From CAWJMD01 sp963843835 (lineage in GTDB: Bacteria > Actinomycetota > Actinomycetes > Actinomycetales > CAWJMD01): DNA of 64,000 nt. The stretch lies in assembly GCA_963843835.1 (NCBI GenBank), contig CAWJMD010000001.1, positions 682,001 to 746,000 on the forward strand, written 5' to 3'. This document shows positions 50,864-60,349 of the stretch, one piece after another. The notes under the pieces were generated by a model. It was not told the DNA's origin, searched no databases, and saw nothing but the letters and a program-made list of their open reading frames with translations. The stretch's first letter is position 1. Every line of letters starts with the position of its first letter. Both the position numbers and the translations under genes were made by a program.

Positions 50864-52122
50864 TGAGCCGCGACCACGCCGACGTCGACGTGGTCGTCGC
50901 GGGCGCGGGCCTGGCCGGGCTCACCTGCGCAGCCACTCTGACGGTGCGTGGGTACGACGTCGCGGTGCTCGAGGCCTCTGACGGCGTCGGCGGCCGTGTC
51001 CGCACCGACGTGGTCGACGGGTTCAGGTGCGACCGAGGCTTCCAGCTGGTCAATGCGGCGTATCCGGCCGTACAGCGGCTGATCGACGTCGAGGCCCTCG
51101 ACCTGAGGACGTTCGACGCGGGAGTGGCACTTGCGCGGGGTGCGTCGAGCGTGGTCCTGGCCGACCCGGTGCGATCGCCGCACCACCTGGCGGCCACCTT
51201 GCGGAGCGGCTACCTGCGTCCCCGCGAGCTGGCGCGGTTCGCGCGCTGGGCCGCTCCGGCGCTCGGGAGCGTGACACGGCTGCTGCATGGGCCCGACGCG
51301 ACGCTCGACGAGTCGCTGGACGCCGCCGGCGTGCACGGCCGGCTGCGGGACGAGGTGTGGGATCCGTTCATCACGGGCGTGGTCGCCGGCGACAGCGGCA
51401 CCAGCTCCGCAACCCTCGTCCGGCTGCTGCTGCGGGCGTTCCTGCTGGGCACCCCCGGCGTCCCCGCAGGCGGCATGGTCGCACTGCCTCGGCAGCTGGA
51501 GGCGCGGCTGGCCCGTCCGGTCGAGCTGGGGACGTCGGTGCGGTCCGTGCGCAGGGTCGGCGGCGGCGTGGAGGTGCGCAGCGACGCCAGCGGCCTCCGC
51601 GCGGCCGCGGTCGTGGTGGCCACCGACCCGACAGCCGCCGGCGAGCTCACCGGTGTCGAGGCTCCGCGGATGAAAGGGCTTGCGACGTACTGGTTCTCGA
51701 CGAAGGAGTCACCTTTCCCCTCGCGGTTGCTGATGGTAGACCCCCTGCGCCGCGGACCCGTCGTGAACACGGCGGTCATGACGAACGTGGCGCCCACGTA
51801 CGCGCCCCCGGGCTGTCACCTCGTGCAGGCGACGACTCTGCTGGCCGGTGGGCCCGCTGCCGACGACGAGGTGGACGTGCGCCGACACCTGGCGATGATG
51901 TACCGGGGCTCCGTCGACGACTGGGAGCTGGTGGTTCGCCACCGGGTGAGCAACGCCCTGCCCCACCAGGGGCCGCCGCTGTCCGTCCGGCAGCCCGTCG
52001 CCCTGGGTGACGGGCTCTTCGTCGCCGGTGACCACCGCGACACCGCATCGATCCAGGGCGCGTTGGTCTCCGGTCGGCGTGCCGCGGCTGCCGTGGACGG
52101 GTACCTGGCGGGGCGCGCGTGA
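50863..52122 (+). CDS. FAD-dependent amine oxidase/protoporphyrinogen-oxidase-like protein
   Basis: 419-residue flavoprotein. The ADP-binding motif VVVAGAGLAGLTCAATL is followed by EASDGVGGRVRTD, and the C-terminal FAD motif is LFVAGDHRDTASIQGALVSGRRAA. These mark the phytoene desaturase/amine oxidase family. Substrate is unknown; the SIQGAL end resembles plant and cyanobacterial oxidase relatives often attached to carotenoid or isoprenoid loci, but none is here. The ATG shares one base with the folD stop, so expression, and perhaps ZTP control, is shared with glyA-folD. A link to folate use is not evident from the sequence. Confidence 0.8.
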   Translation: MSRDHADVDVVVAGAGLAGLTCAATLTVRGYDVAVLEASDGVGGRVRTDVVDGFRCDRGFQLVNAAYPAVQRLIDVEALDLRTFDAGVALARGASSVVLADPVRSPHHLAATLRSGYLRPRELARFARWAAPALGSVTRLLHGPDATLDESLDAAGVHGRLRDEVWDPFITGVVAGDSGTSSATLVRLLLRAFLLGTPGVPAGGMVALPRQLEARLARPVELGTSVRSVRRVGGGVEVRSDASGLRAAAVVVATDPTAAGELTGVEAPRMKGLATYWFSTKESPFPSRLLMVDPLRRGPVVNTAVMTNVAPTYAPPGCHLVQATTLLAGGPAADDEVDVRRHLAMMYRGSVDDWELVVRHRVSNALPHQGPPLSVRQPVALGDGLFVAGDHRDTASIQGALVSGRRAAAAVDGYLAGRA

Positions 52123-52142
52123 GGCGCTGGGACGGGGGCGGC

Positions 52143-53015
52143 TCAGCGGCGGGGTGCCGGACCCGCGACCGCAGCCCGGACGGCCTCGACCAAGCCTGCG
52201 GGCTCGCGCAGCATCGCCGCCGTCACGTGGACGATGACCCACTGGTCGCGTTGGAGGGCGTTCATCCGGGCCCGGTCCTTCTCGAGCTGGTCCCTCAAGG
52301 CGTGCCACGCGCCGTCGTACTCCACGCCGATCTTGCGCCGTCGGATGGCGAGGTCCAGGCGGACCCGCTTCCCGCCGGTGAGACCGACGGTCACCTGGCT
52401 CTCCACGTCGAAGCCCGCCAGCGTCAGGTGCACCCGCGTCTGCGACTCCGGTAGGGACTCGCTGCGAGGGTCCACGAGCGAGAGGGCGTGACGCACGGTG
52501 CGGACGTCCCGGCAGTGGACATCGGTCAACGTCTCCAGGACGTCGTCCGCGTCGATCAGCCGTGCGCGTGCCATCGCGTCGAGCCGGGCGACACCCAGCG
52601 GTAGGGAGCAACGGGCGGCCGCGTCGAAGGCGATCCGCCACGGCGGTGCCAGCGACACCGCCTGCCATCGCGCGCCGCGGTCCATGGGCCGGAGGAAGCG
52701 ACGCACGTCGATGCCACGACGCGGCCCGAAGGCACTGCCCTCCGGCACCAGGACCTGCACCGGGTCGCTCGCCTGCGCCAGAGGCACACCCAGAGCGCTT
52801 GCCGCCGAGATCCCCGTGACCGCGGCGTTCTCGGGGATGACGAGGCCCGCAGCCTCCACGAGCAGCCCGTGGTCCCGCCTGATGGAGGCCGGCGCGTAGA
52901 CCCCCTGCATGAGTCGCTGGACCCGTGGCCCCCGCAGCTGCTCACGGGTGAGGATCCCGTCCGCGACCGCGCTCGAACCGAGGAAGACACGCGGCAGGCG
53001 CGCGGTGTGTCGCAT
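52143..53015 (-). CDS. DUF559/VSR-like nuclease-fold protein with AbiEi-like N-terminal domain
   Basis: 290-residue protein common in actinomycetes, often in many copies. The N-terminal part (SAVADGILTREQLRGPRVQRLMQGVYAP) resembles the winged-helix of AbiEi/type IV antitoxin-like proteins. The C-terminal part has a PD-(D/E)XK nuclease-like core: RVRLDLAIRRRKIGVEYDG with Asp and Glu, then AWHALRDQLEKDRARMNAL and a final VIHVTA-like strand. Function is unknown; no toxin or methylase partner is adjacent. ATG 53015 begins next to a region of tandem repeats, with no clear Shine-Dalgarno site. It converges on the amine oxidase gene. Confidence 0.7.
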   Translation of the reverse strand: MRHTARLPRVFLGSSAVADGILTREQLRGPRVQRLMQGVYAPASIRRDHGLLVEAAGLVIPENAAVTGISAASALGVPLAQASDPVQVLVPEGSAFGPRRGIDVRRFLRPMDRGARWQAVSLAPPWRIAFDAAARCSLPLGVARLDAMARARLIDADDVLETLTDVHCRDVRTVRHALSLVDPRSESLPESQTRVHLTLAGFDVESQVTVGLTGGKRVRLDLAIRRRKIGVEYDGAWHALRDQLEKDRARMNALQRDQWVIVHVTAAMLREPAGLVEAVRAAVAGPAPRR

Positions 53016-53099
53016 CTCCCGATGGTGCTCGCGCTCAGGACCTCAGGTGGGAGTCGATCCTTCGGCTGTGGACAACGGGGGCGCCGCGGCCGGCCGGCG

Positions 53100-53225
53100 C
53101 CGGACGCCGACTCTCCCGAGAATGGGCCCGAGTCGGACCCGTCTGATCCCGATTCTCCCGAGAACGGGGCCGAGTCGGGCGCCTCGGACCACGATCCTCC
53201 CGAGAATTGGGGCCGGGGAGGAAGG
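53100..53225. repeat. Three imperfect 42-bp tandem repeats containing short palindromes
   Basis: The core CTCCCGAGAA occurs at 53113, 53155 and 53197, exactly 42 bases apart. Each core is part of a TTCTCCCGAGAA-like palindrome (TTCTC-CC-GAGAA) and is followed by GGGxCCGAGTCGG in the first two copies. The block fills most of the 211-base gap between the divergent-from-repeat DUF559-like gene and the SDR terminus. It can be translated on either strand as PFSGES- or LPRxGPSR-like units but has no start or stop context, so I treat it as noncoding. Confidence 0.75.
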
Positions 53226-53226
53226 C

Positions 53227-54033
53227 CTACACCGCGTCCCCGAAGATCGGCCCCCGGTGCACCTTGTGCTGGGCGGCCTGCGCCACGGGGCGGACGACGA
53301 GCAGGTCGACGTTGAGGTGCGCCGGGGTCGACGCCGCCCACGCGATGCACTCGGCCACGTCGTCGGCGGTGAGCGGTCGGTCGACGTTCTCGTAGATCCT
53401 CGCCGCGGCGGCGGGGTCGCCGCCGAACCGGTTCACGGAGAACTCCTCGGTGGCCACCATGCCGGGGGCCACCTCGGTCACCCGCACGGGTTCGCCGGCC
53501 AGCTCCAGGCGAAGGGTGCGGACGAGGGCACCCTGCGCGTGCTTGGCCGCGGCGTAGCCACCGCCGCCCTCGTAGGTGATCAGGGCAGCGGTGGAGGTCA
53601 CCGCGATCACGTGTGACGCCGGTGCCGCCCGCAGCAGGGGCAGCAGCGCGCGGGTCACACGCAGCGTCCCCAGCACGTTCAGCTCGTACATCCGGCGCCA
53701 GTCGTCGATGCCGGCGTCGGCCACCGGGTCGGCGCCGACGGCGCCACCGGCGTTGTTGACCAGCAGGCCGAGGGACTGCCCCAGCCGGACGAGGAGGTCC
53801 TCGACCGCCGCGAGCAGTCCGACCACCGACTTGTCATCGGTCACGTCGACGACGACTGCGGTGCCGCCGATCTCGGACGCCAGCTGCTCGACGCGGTCAG
53901 CCCGGCGGGCCGCCGCCACCACGTGCCAGCCGTCCGCGGCCAGCCTCCGGGCGGTCGCCGCGCCGATGCCGCTCGACGCTCCGGTGACGAGCGCCACGCC
54001 GCGGGTGGCCACGTCGGGCAGCTGCTGGCTCAC
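53227..54033 (-). CDS. Short-chain dehydrogenase/reductase
   Basis: 268-residue SDR with the cofactor motif TGASSGIGAAT, VDVTD for adenine, the NNAGGAV segment, Ser in VTSTAALI and YxxxK in YAAAKHAQG. The C-terminal segment (HLNVDLLVVRPVAQAAQHKVHRG) resembles YdfG-type NADP-dependent 3-hydroxy acid dehydrogenases. GTG 54033 overlaps the M20 hydrolase stop by GTGA, so the two are co-translated. Both might act in catabolism of an N-acyl amino acid derivative, but this is inferred from linkage alone. Confidence 0.87.
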   Translation of the reverse strand: MSQQLPDVATRGVALVTGASSGIGAATARRLAADGWHVVAAARRADRVEQLASEIGGTAVVVDVTDDKSVVGLLAAVEDLLVRLGQSLGLLVNNAGGAVGADPVADAGIDDWRRMYELNVLGTLRVTRALLPLLRAAPASHVIAVTSTAALITYEGGGGYAAAKHAQGALVRTLRLELAGEPVRVTEVAPGMVATEEFSVNRFGGDPAAAARIYENVDRPLTADDVAECIAWAASTPAHLNVDLLVVRPVAQAAQHKVHRGPIFGDAV

Positions 54034-55259
54034 GCGCGGGCAAGCGAGGCCATCGCGAGCTCGCTGTAGAGGGCGGCTCCGTCGGGGAGCACCTCGTCGC
54101 TGAACGCCGCGAACGGGGAGTGGTTGTCGGGGGCCGACTCCCACTCGCTGTCGACGCACGCGCCGAGGAAGAGCATCGCGCCGGGCGCCGCCTGCAGGAC
54201 GCGAGAGAAGTCCTCCGACCCGGTGATCGGCTGCGGCATCTCCAGGAAACGGCCTGCGCCCAGGACGTTCTCGACGACGCGGGCGGCGTGGGCCACCTGG
54301 TCGACGTCGTTCACGGTGACGGGGTACTGCCGGTCGAAGCGTGCGTCGACCTCGAGCCCGTAGGCGGCGGCGGTCCCCTGGCAGTACCGGACGGTCTCCC
54401 GCTCGAGGATGTCGAGCACGTCGGGGTCGAAGCACCGGATGGTCGCCGCGAACGTGGCCGAGTCGGGGATGATGTTCGGCTTCGTCCCGGCGTTGAACTG
54501 GCCCACGGTGAGGACCGCCGTGTCGAAGGGGTTGATCACGCGCGAGAGCACGGTCTGCAGGCCCGTCACCATCTCGGCGGCCGCGGGGATGGGGTCCTTG
54601 GACCGGTGGGGAGCGGAGCCGTGGCCGCCCGCGCCGTGCACGGTGACGTGCAGCTCGTTGCTCGCGGCCATCATCGGCCCGCCACGTCCCGCGACGAGCC
54701 CGCGCGGCGCGAGACCGGACATCACGTGCAGGGCCCATGCGGCGTCGGGACGGCGACCGGCCGCGTCGAGCACGCCCTCGGCGATCATGACGCCGGCGCC
54801 GTCGAAACCCTCCTCACCCGGCTGGAACATGAAGACCACGTCGCCGGGCAGCTCGTCCTTGCGGGCCGTCAGCGCCCGCGCCGCACCGACCAGCATCGTG
54901 GTGTGCAGGTCGTGGCCGCACGCGTGCATCTGCCCCACGTTCAGCGACCGGTAGTCGACGTCGACGGCCTCGGTGACGGGCAGGGCGTCCATGTCGCCTC
55001 GCAGGAGCACGACCGGTCGCTCGCCGTCGCCGGTCGTCGCTGCCCCGCCGCGCAGCACGGCGGTGACCGACGTGGTCCCGGAGCCCGTGCTGACCTCGAG
55101 GTCCAGCCCGCTCAGCGCCTCCAGCACGGTCGCCTGCGTGGTCGGCAGGTCGAGCCCCACCTCGGGCCGCTGGTGCAGCGTGTGGCGCAGGGCGACCAGG
55201 TCGGAGCTCAGGGCGCGCATGTCGTCGAGGAAGGGGCGGTGGCTGTCGGAAGAGGTCAT
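54030..55259 (-). CDS. M20-family metallo-amidohydrolase (hippurate hydrolase-like)
   Basis: 409-residue zinc or manganese dependent amidase that removes acyl groups from amino acids. LRHTLHQRPEVGLDL begins the catalytic domain. Metal ligands are seen in HACGHDLHTTML, the catalytic Glu in QPGEEGFDGAG, then HVMSGLAPRG and the last His in DNHSPFAAF. The central lid domain has VHGAGGHGSAPH. The GH-type HACGHD and lack of a signal peptide point to the cytoplasmic AmhX/HipO/IAA-amino-acid hydrolase group. ATG 55259 has TAGAGA 6 bases upstream, a probable leaderless start. It is first of a two-gene operon with the SDR. Confidence 0.9.
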   Translation of the reverse strand: MTSSDSHRPFLDDMRALSSDLVALRHTLHQRPEVGLDLPTTQATVLEALSGLDLEVSTGSGTTSVTAVLRGGAATTGDGERPVVLLRGDMDALPVTEAVDVDYRSLNVGQMHACGHDLHTTMLVGAARALTARKDELPGDVVFMFQPGEEGFDGAGVMIAEGVLDAAGRRPDAAWALHVMSGLAPRGLVAGRGGPMMAASNELHVTVHGAGGHGSAPHRSKDPIPAAAEMVTGLQTVLSRVINPFDTAVLTVGQFNAGTKPNIIPDSATFAATIRCFDPDVLDILERETVRYCQGTAAAYGLEVDARFDRQYPVTVNDVDQVAHAARVVENVLGAGRFLEMPQPITGSEDFSRVLQAAPGAMLFLGACVDSEWESAPDNHSPFAAFSDEVLPDGAALYSELAMASLARA

Positions 55260-55312
55260 GGGATGTCTCTACCACCTGTCGGTCGTCGGCGACACTCCGG
55301 CCACCCCGTGAG

Positions 55313-56626
55313 TCATGCGTGCTGGTCCTGCTCCCGCGGCAGGTCCCGCATGGTCAGCAACGGGGACAGCAGGACCGGCAGGACGGCGACGATCGAGCCC
55401 ACGAACGCGATCCACAGCACGGTGCGCACCCCGAACGCCTCGCCGAGCACGCCGCCGAGGAAGCCGCCGATCGGCATCGTCCCCCACACCACGAACCGGA
55501 TCGAGGCGTTCATGCGGCCCAGCAGCGGCTTGGGGCACAGGCGCTGGCGGAAGCTCACCTGGGTGACGTTGTAGAGCACGACGGCCAGGCTCAGCCCGAA
55601 GGTCGACACGACCAGGGCGACCATGGGCGGGATCACGGTGCCGGCCAGCGGCAGCAGCGCCCCGAACGGGATCCACACCAGCGCGGAGAGCGGGATCGTC
55701 CGGCCCTCACCGAGGAACCTCGACACGCGGGTCACCGACAGCGCACCGATCAGGCCGCCGACCGACCCGATCGAGAACGCGATCCCGAGGTGACCGGCGT
55801 CGAGCCGCAGGTCGCGGAGCGCGAAGAGGACGAGCAGGGCGCCGCTCATCGACGAGAACAGGTTGCTGATCGAGGTGGTCGCCGTGATCCGCGCGAGCAG
55901 GGGTTGGCGTAGTACGAAGGACAGCCCCTCGCGGATCTCGACGACCAGGGCGCGCCGCTGCGACCGGTCGGGGGGCTGGTCGGCGTGCCGGATACGGCTG
56001 ACGAAGAACGCCGAGCCCAGGAAGCTGAGAGCGTCCAGGGCGATCGTCAGCGGTGCGCCCACCAGGCGGATCAGCCCACCCGCCACGGCCGGACCACCGA
56101 CCATCGCGACGGACTGGCTGGCCTGGAGCTTGGCGTTGCCCTCGCTGATCGACTCGGACGGCACCAGCTCAGGCAGGTAGCTCTGGTAGGCGACGTCGAA
56201 GAAGACGGTGCACACCCCCATCACGAGGGCGACCACGAACAGCTGCGCCAGCGTCAGCACGTCGAGCGCCCAGGCGACGGGCAGGGAGCCGAGGGCCACG
56301 GCCCGCACGAGGTCGTTGCCGATCAGCACGCGCTTCTTGCGCCACCGGTCGACCCAGGCGCCCGCGGGCAGCCCGATCACCAGGAACGCGAGGAACTCGA
56401 ACGTGGCGAGCAGACCCATCTCGAACTCGTCCGCCCCCAGCACGCGCACGGCCAGCACGGGCAGCGCGAGCACGGTCAGCTGCGTGCCGACCTGGCTGAT
56501 GGTGTCGCCCAGGAAGAGCTGGCGGAAGTCGTGGTGCCGGAAGAGCCCACCGGTCGGTCGGCGTGCCGGGTCCCCGGTCGCTGGATCCTTGCCGGGGACG
56601 GGCTCCGCCGTGGGGAGCTCGGTCAT
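55313..56626 (-). CDS. MFS transporter (MFS_3/multidrug-type)
   Basis: 437-residue major facilitator with about 12 hydrophobic segments. LFRHHDFRQLFLGDTISQVGTQLTVLALP begins the core, here in part FRQLFLGDTISQVG; AGAWVDRWRKKRVLIGNDL is the conserved loop 2-3. MFS_3 proteins export drugs or other small molecules. The gene is divergent from a winged-helix regulator across a 71-base spacer, which is the usual arrangement for a regulator-controlled efflux pump. No clear Shine-Dalgarno site is seen before ATG 56626. The substrate cannot be deduced. Confidence 0.88.
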   Translation of the reverse strand: MTELPTAEPVPGKDPATGDPARRPTGGLFRHHDFRQLFLGDTISQVGTQLTVLALPVLAVRVLGADEFEMGLLATFEFLAFLVIGLPAGAWVDRWRKKRVLIGNDLVRAVALGSLPVAWALDVLTLAQLFVVALVMGVCTVFFDVAYQSYLPELVPSESISEGNAKLQASQSVAMVGGPAVAGGLIRLVGAPLTIALDALSFLGSAFFVSRIRHADQPPDRSQRRALVVEIREGLSFVLRQPLLARITATTSISNLFSSMSGALLVLFALRDLRLDAGHLGIAFSIGSVGGLIGALSVTRVSRFLGEGRTIPLSALVWIPFGALLPLAGTVIPPMVALVVSTFGLSLAVVLYNVTQVSFRQRLCPKPLLGRMNASIRFVVWGTMPIGGFLGGVLGEAFGVRTVLWIAFVGSIVAVLPVLLSPLLTMRDLPREQDQHA

Positions 56627-56697
56627 GCCGCCAAGGGTGGGACCAGTGGTTGGGAAATGTCAATCACATGGGCCGGATCCGTGCCAGGGTGGACCTC
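56627..56697. promoter_or_regulatory. Divergent control region between the MFS gene and its putative regulator
   Basis: This spacer contains short dyads, ACCAGTGGT (56642-56650) and ATGTCAATCACAT (56657-56669), plus CAGGGT 7 bases before the ATG at 56698 that could be a leaderless -10 box. The dyads are possible operator sites for the winged-helix protein; this is inference. Confidence 0.35.
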
Positions 56698-57276
56698 ATG
56701 GGCACGGTGGAACCTCCGCCTCGAGGGCGCCTGCCGGTGGGCTCCCCCCGGCAGGTCTGGGCCAGGCGGCCCGCCGACGAGGACGAGGCGAAGGCGCTCG
56801 CCTCGTCGCTGCGCCTGCAGATCCTGCGCCTGGCGCTGCACGAGCCGCGGACCAACAAGGAGCTCGCCACGGCCCTGGGCCGGAACCCCGCCTCGGTGCT
56901 GCACCATGTGCGCACCCTCGTCGACACCGGCTTCCTGATCGAGCAGCCGGTGCGCAGGGGCGTGCGCGGCGCCCGTGAGGTGCCGTACCTGTCCTCGGCC
57001 AAGTCGTGGTACCTGGACAGCGAGGCCCGCGCCCTGCCGCCCGCACCAGGCCGCGGGGTCGGCCACGACCTGTTGCTGCAGACCTTCCTCGAGGAGATCC
57101 GGCGAGCCGATCCCACTCGCACGCGGACCGCCAGGCTCGGCTTCCGGCTGTCCGCACGCGACCGGGAGGAGGTGCTCGACCGCCTGCAGGCGCTGCTGGA
57201 GGACCTGGCCTCCCGCCCCAGCGACCCGGAGGGCGAGCCCTGGGGGCTGTTCTTCGCGACGCACCCGGAGAGCTGA
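56698..57276 (+). CDS. ArsR-like winged-helix transcriptional regulator
   Basis: 192-residue DNA-binding protein. The helix-turn-helix is in residues about 28-80: LASSLRLQILRLALHEPRTNKEL (cited in part LRLQILRLALHEP), TALGRNPASVLHHVRTL as recognition region, and a wing DTGFLIEQPVRRG. The C-terminal half is a probable ligand or dimer domain without a recognisable pocket motif. No metal-binding cysteines are seen, so it is not a classic metal sensor. ATG 56698 is chosen from a leaderless-type -10 box; ATG 56668 and GTG 56689 are alternatives. Likely controls the divergent MFS gene. It ends 4 bases from convergent galK. Confidence 0.8.
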   Translation: MGTVEPPPRGRLPVGSPRQVWARRPADEDEAKALASSLRLQILRLALHEPRTNKELATALGRNPASVLHHVRTLVDTGFLIEQPVRRGVRGAREVPYLSSAKSWYLDSEARALPPAPGRGVGHDLLLQTFLEEIRRADPTRTRTARLGFRLSARDREEVLDRLQALLEDLASRPSDPEGEPWGLFFATHPES

Positions 57277-57280
57277 GCGT

Positions 57281-58449
57281 TCAGCAGCGCCCAGCCGGCC
57301 CGCCGGCGATGGCGGTGACGAAGGCGGGCGGGGCAAGCCCCGCGCTGTCGAAGGCCGTCTCGATGGCGCGGCTCACGGTCGCCAGGTCGCCGGAGCGCAC
57401 CAGCGCCACGATGGACCCGCCGAAACCGCCACCCGTCATCCGTGCACCGAGAGCACCTGCGGCGGAGGCGCTCTCGACGGCGAGGTCGAGCTCGGGGCTG
57501 GACACCTCGTAGTCGTACCGGAGCGACGTGTGCGAGGCGTCCAGCAGCGGCCCGACGTCACCCGGCCGGTCCGCGCGCAGCAGGTCGACGAACTCACGCA
57601 CGCGGGCGATCTCGCCGACCACGTGACGCACACGGGGGACGAGGTGGGGGGCGAGCGGGGCCAGCACCCGCTCCGCGGCCCCGAGCTCGGTCACCTCGCG
57701 CAGCGACGCCACGCCCAGGAGCTCGCACGCGCGGACGCAGTCCTGACGACGCGCCGTGTACTCGCTGTCCACCAGCCGGTGCGGTGCCCGCGTGTCGCAG
57801 ACGAGCAGGGCGAGACCGGCGGCCTCCAGGTCGAGCGGCACGTGCTCGACATGGTGGTCGAGGCAGTCGATCAGCAGGGCGTTCCCGGCGCGCGAGCGCA
57901 GGCTCGCCGTCTGGTCGAGACCCCCCGTGGACGCCATCGCGATCTCGTTCTCGGCCCGCACGCAGGCCGCAGCCAGGCGGGCGCGGCCCTCGTCGTCGGT
58001 CTCGAGGCCGACGAGCTCGGCGACGGCCAGGCCGAGGGAGCACTCCAGCGCGGCGGAGCTCGACAGCCCCGCCCCGACCGGCACGTCGGAGTCGACGGCC
58101 ACGTCGACGCCGGGCACGTCGACGCCCTCGGCGCGAAGAGCCCACAGCACCCCGGCGAGGTAGCCGGCCCACCCGGACGGCGTTCCGGGTGCGACCTCTT
58201 CCAGGGTGCCCTCCCACGAGGCGTCCGGCTCCTGGGCGCTGACAAGCCTGATGCGGTCGTCGTCCCGACTCCGGACGGCGGCGAAAGTGCTCTGCGGCAA
58301 CGCGATCGGCAGGCACAGCCCCGCGTTGTAGTCGACGTGCTCGCCAATCAGGTTCACCCGGCCGGGTGCTCGCCACACGCCTTCCGGCTCGACCCCGTAG
58401 GTGCTCGCGAACAGCTCCGTCGCGGCCTGCGAGAGTCGCTCGTCCGGGC

Positions 58450-58453
<4 letters not shown>
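57281..58453 (-). CDS. galK: Galactokinase
   Basis: 390-residue GHMP kinase that phosphorylates galactose to galactose-1-phosphate in the Leloir pathway. The galactose signature is GRVNLIGEHVDYNAGLCLP; the ATP loop is PVGAGLSSSAALE; the catalytic Asp is in STGGLDQTASL; and the third GHMP motif is GARMTGGGFGGSIVAL. GTG 58453 overlaps galT by GTGA. It is the last gene of the operon lacZ-type GH42, deoR, galT, galK. A UDP-glucose 4-epimerase is not in the window and must come from elsewhere. Confidence 0.96.
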
Positions 58454-59552
<1,099 letters not shown>

Positions 59553-59556
<4 letters not shown>

Positions 59557-60347
59557 GACACAGCCTTCCGTCCGCTGCTGCTGCTGACGATGACGCGTTC
59601 GACCCGATCCCGCAGCACCTCCCTCGCCTGGGCAGGCAGGGCGCTGTCCGTGACGAGCACGTCCACCTGGTCGAGCCCGACGATGGTGCTGAGTCCCACG
59701 ACCCCCCACTTCGTGTGGTCGGCGACGACGACGCATCGCCGCGCACTGGCGATGAGGGCGCGGTTCGTCTCCGCCTCGACCATGTTCGGCGTCGTCAGGC
59801 CTGCCTCCGGGTCGAGGCCGTGCACACCGAGGAAGAGCCAGTCGACGTGCAGGGTGTGCAGCGACGCGACGGCCACGGGCCCCACCAGCGCGTCCGAGGG
59901 CGTGCGCATCCCCCCGGTGAGCACGACCGTGAGGTCCGAGCGTCCTGACTCATGGAGCAGCTGCGCGACGGGGATCGAGTTCGTGACCACGGTCAGGTCG
60001 GGGACGTGCCGCAGCTCGCGGGCGACCTCGTACGTGGTCGTGCCGGCGGAGATCGCCACCGCCGCACCAGGTTCCACCAGGGTCACGGCGGCACGGGCGA
60101 TGGACTGCTTCTCCTCGGTCTGCAGGGACGACTTGGCGGTGAACCCGGGCTCGTCCGTGCTGCGTCCACTCACGGCCGTGACCCCACCGTGGACGCGCTC
60201 GACGAGCCCACGCGCGGCTAGCGTCTCGATGTCTCGCCGGATCGTCATGTCCGAGACGCCGAGCAGCTCCACCAGCTCGGAGACGCGCGCGGCGCCGTGC
60301 TCCCCGACCCGGTCGAGGATCCGGTCCTGGCGCTGGCTGGCGAGCAC
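59553..60347 (-). CDS. DeoR-family transcriptional regulator of the galactoside operon
   Basis: 264-residue sugar-responsive repressor. The N-terminal helix-turn-helix is RVSELVELLGVSDMTIRRDI with the wing LVERVHGG, typical of DeoR. The C-terminal domain is the isomerase-like effector domain: AISAGTTTYEVAREL, VVTNSIPVAQLL, LTGGMR, and LGVHGLDPEAGLTTPN. The likely effector is a phosphorylated sugar such as galactose-1-phosphate. GTG 60347 has GGGAGG upstream and starts two bases after the GH42 stop. It probably controls its own operon and the divergent solute-binding protein gene. Confidence 0.88.
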
Positions 60348-60349
60348 GG

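Noticed and set aside
52143..53015. AbiE toxin-antitoxin system
   Set aside because: The N-terminal part is AbiEi-like but no AbiEii nucleotidyltransferase toxin lies next to it, and a nuclease-like C-terminal domain is present instead.
53100..53225. CRISPR array
   Set aside because: Units are contiguous 42-base tandem copies without unique spacers and no cas gene is present.
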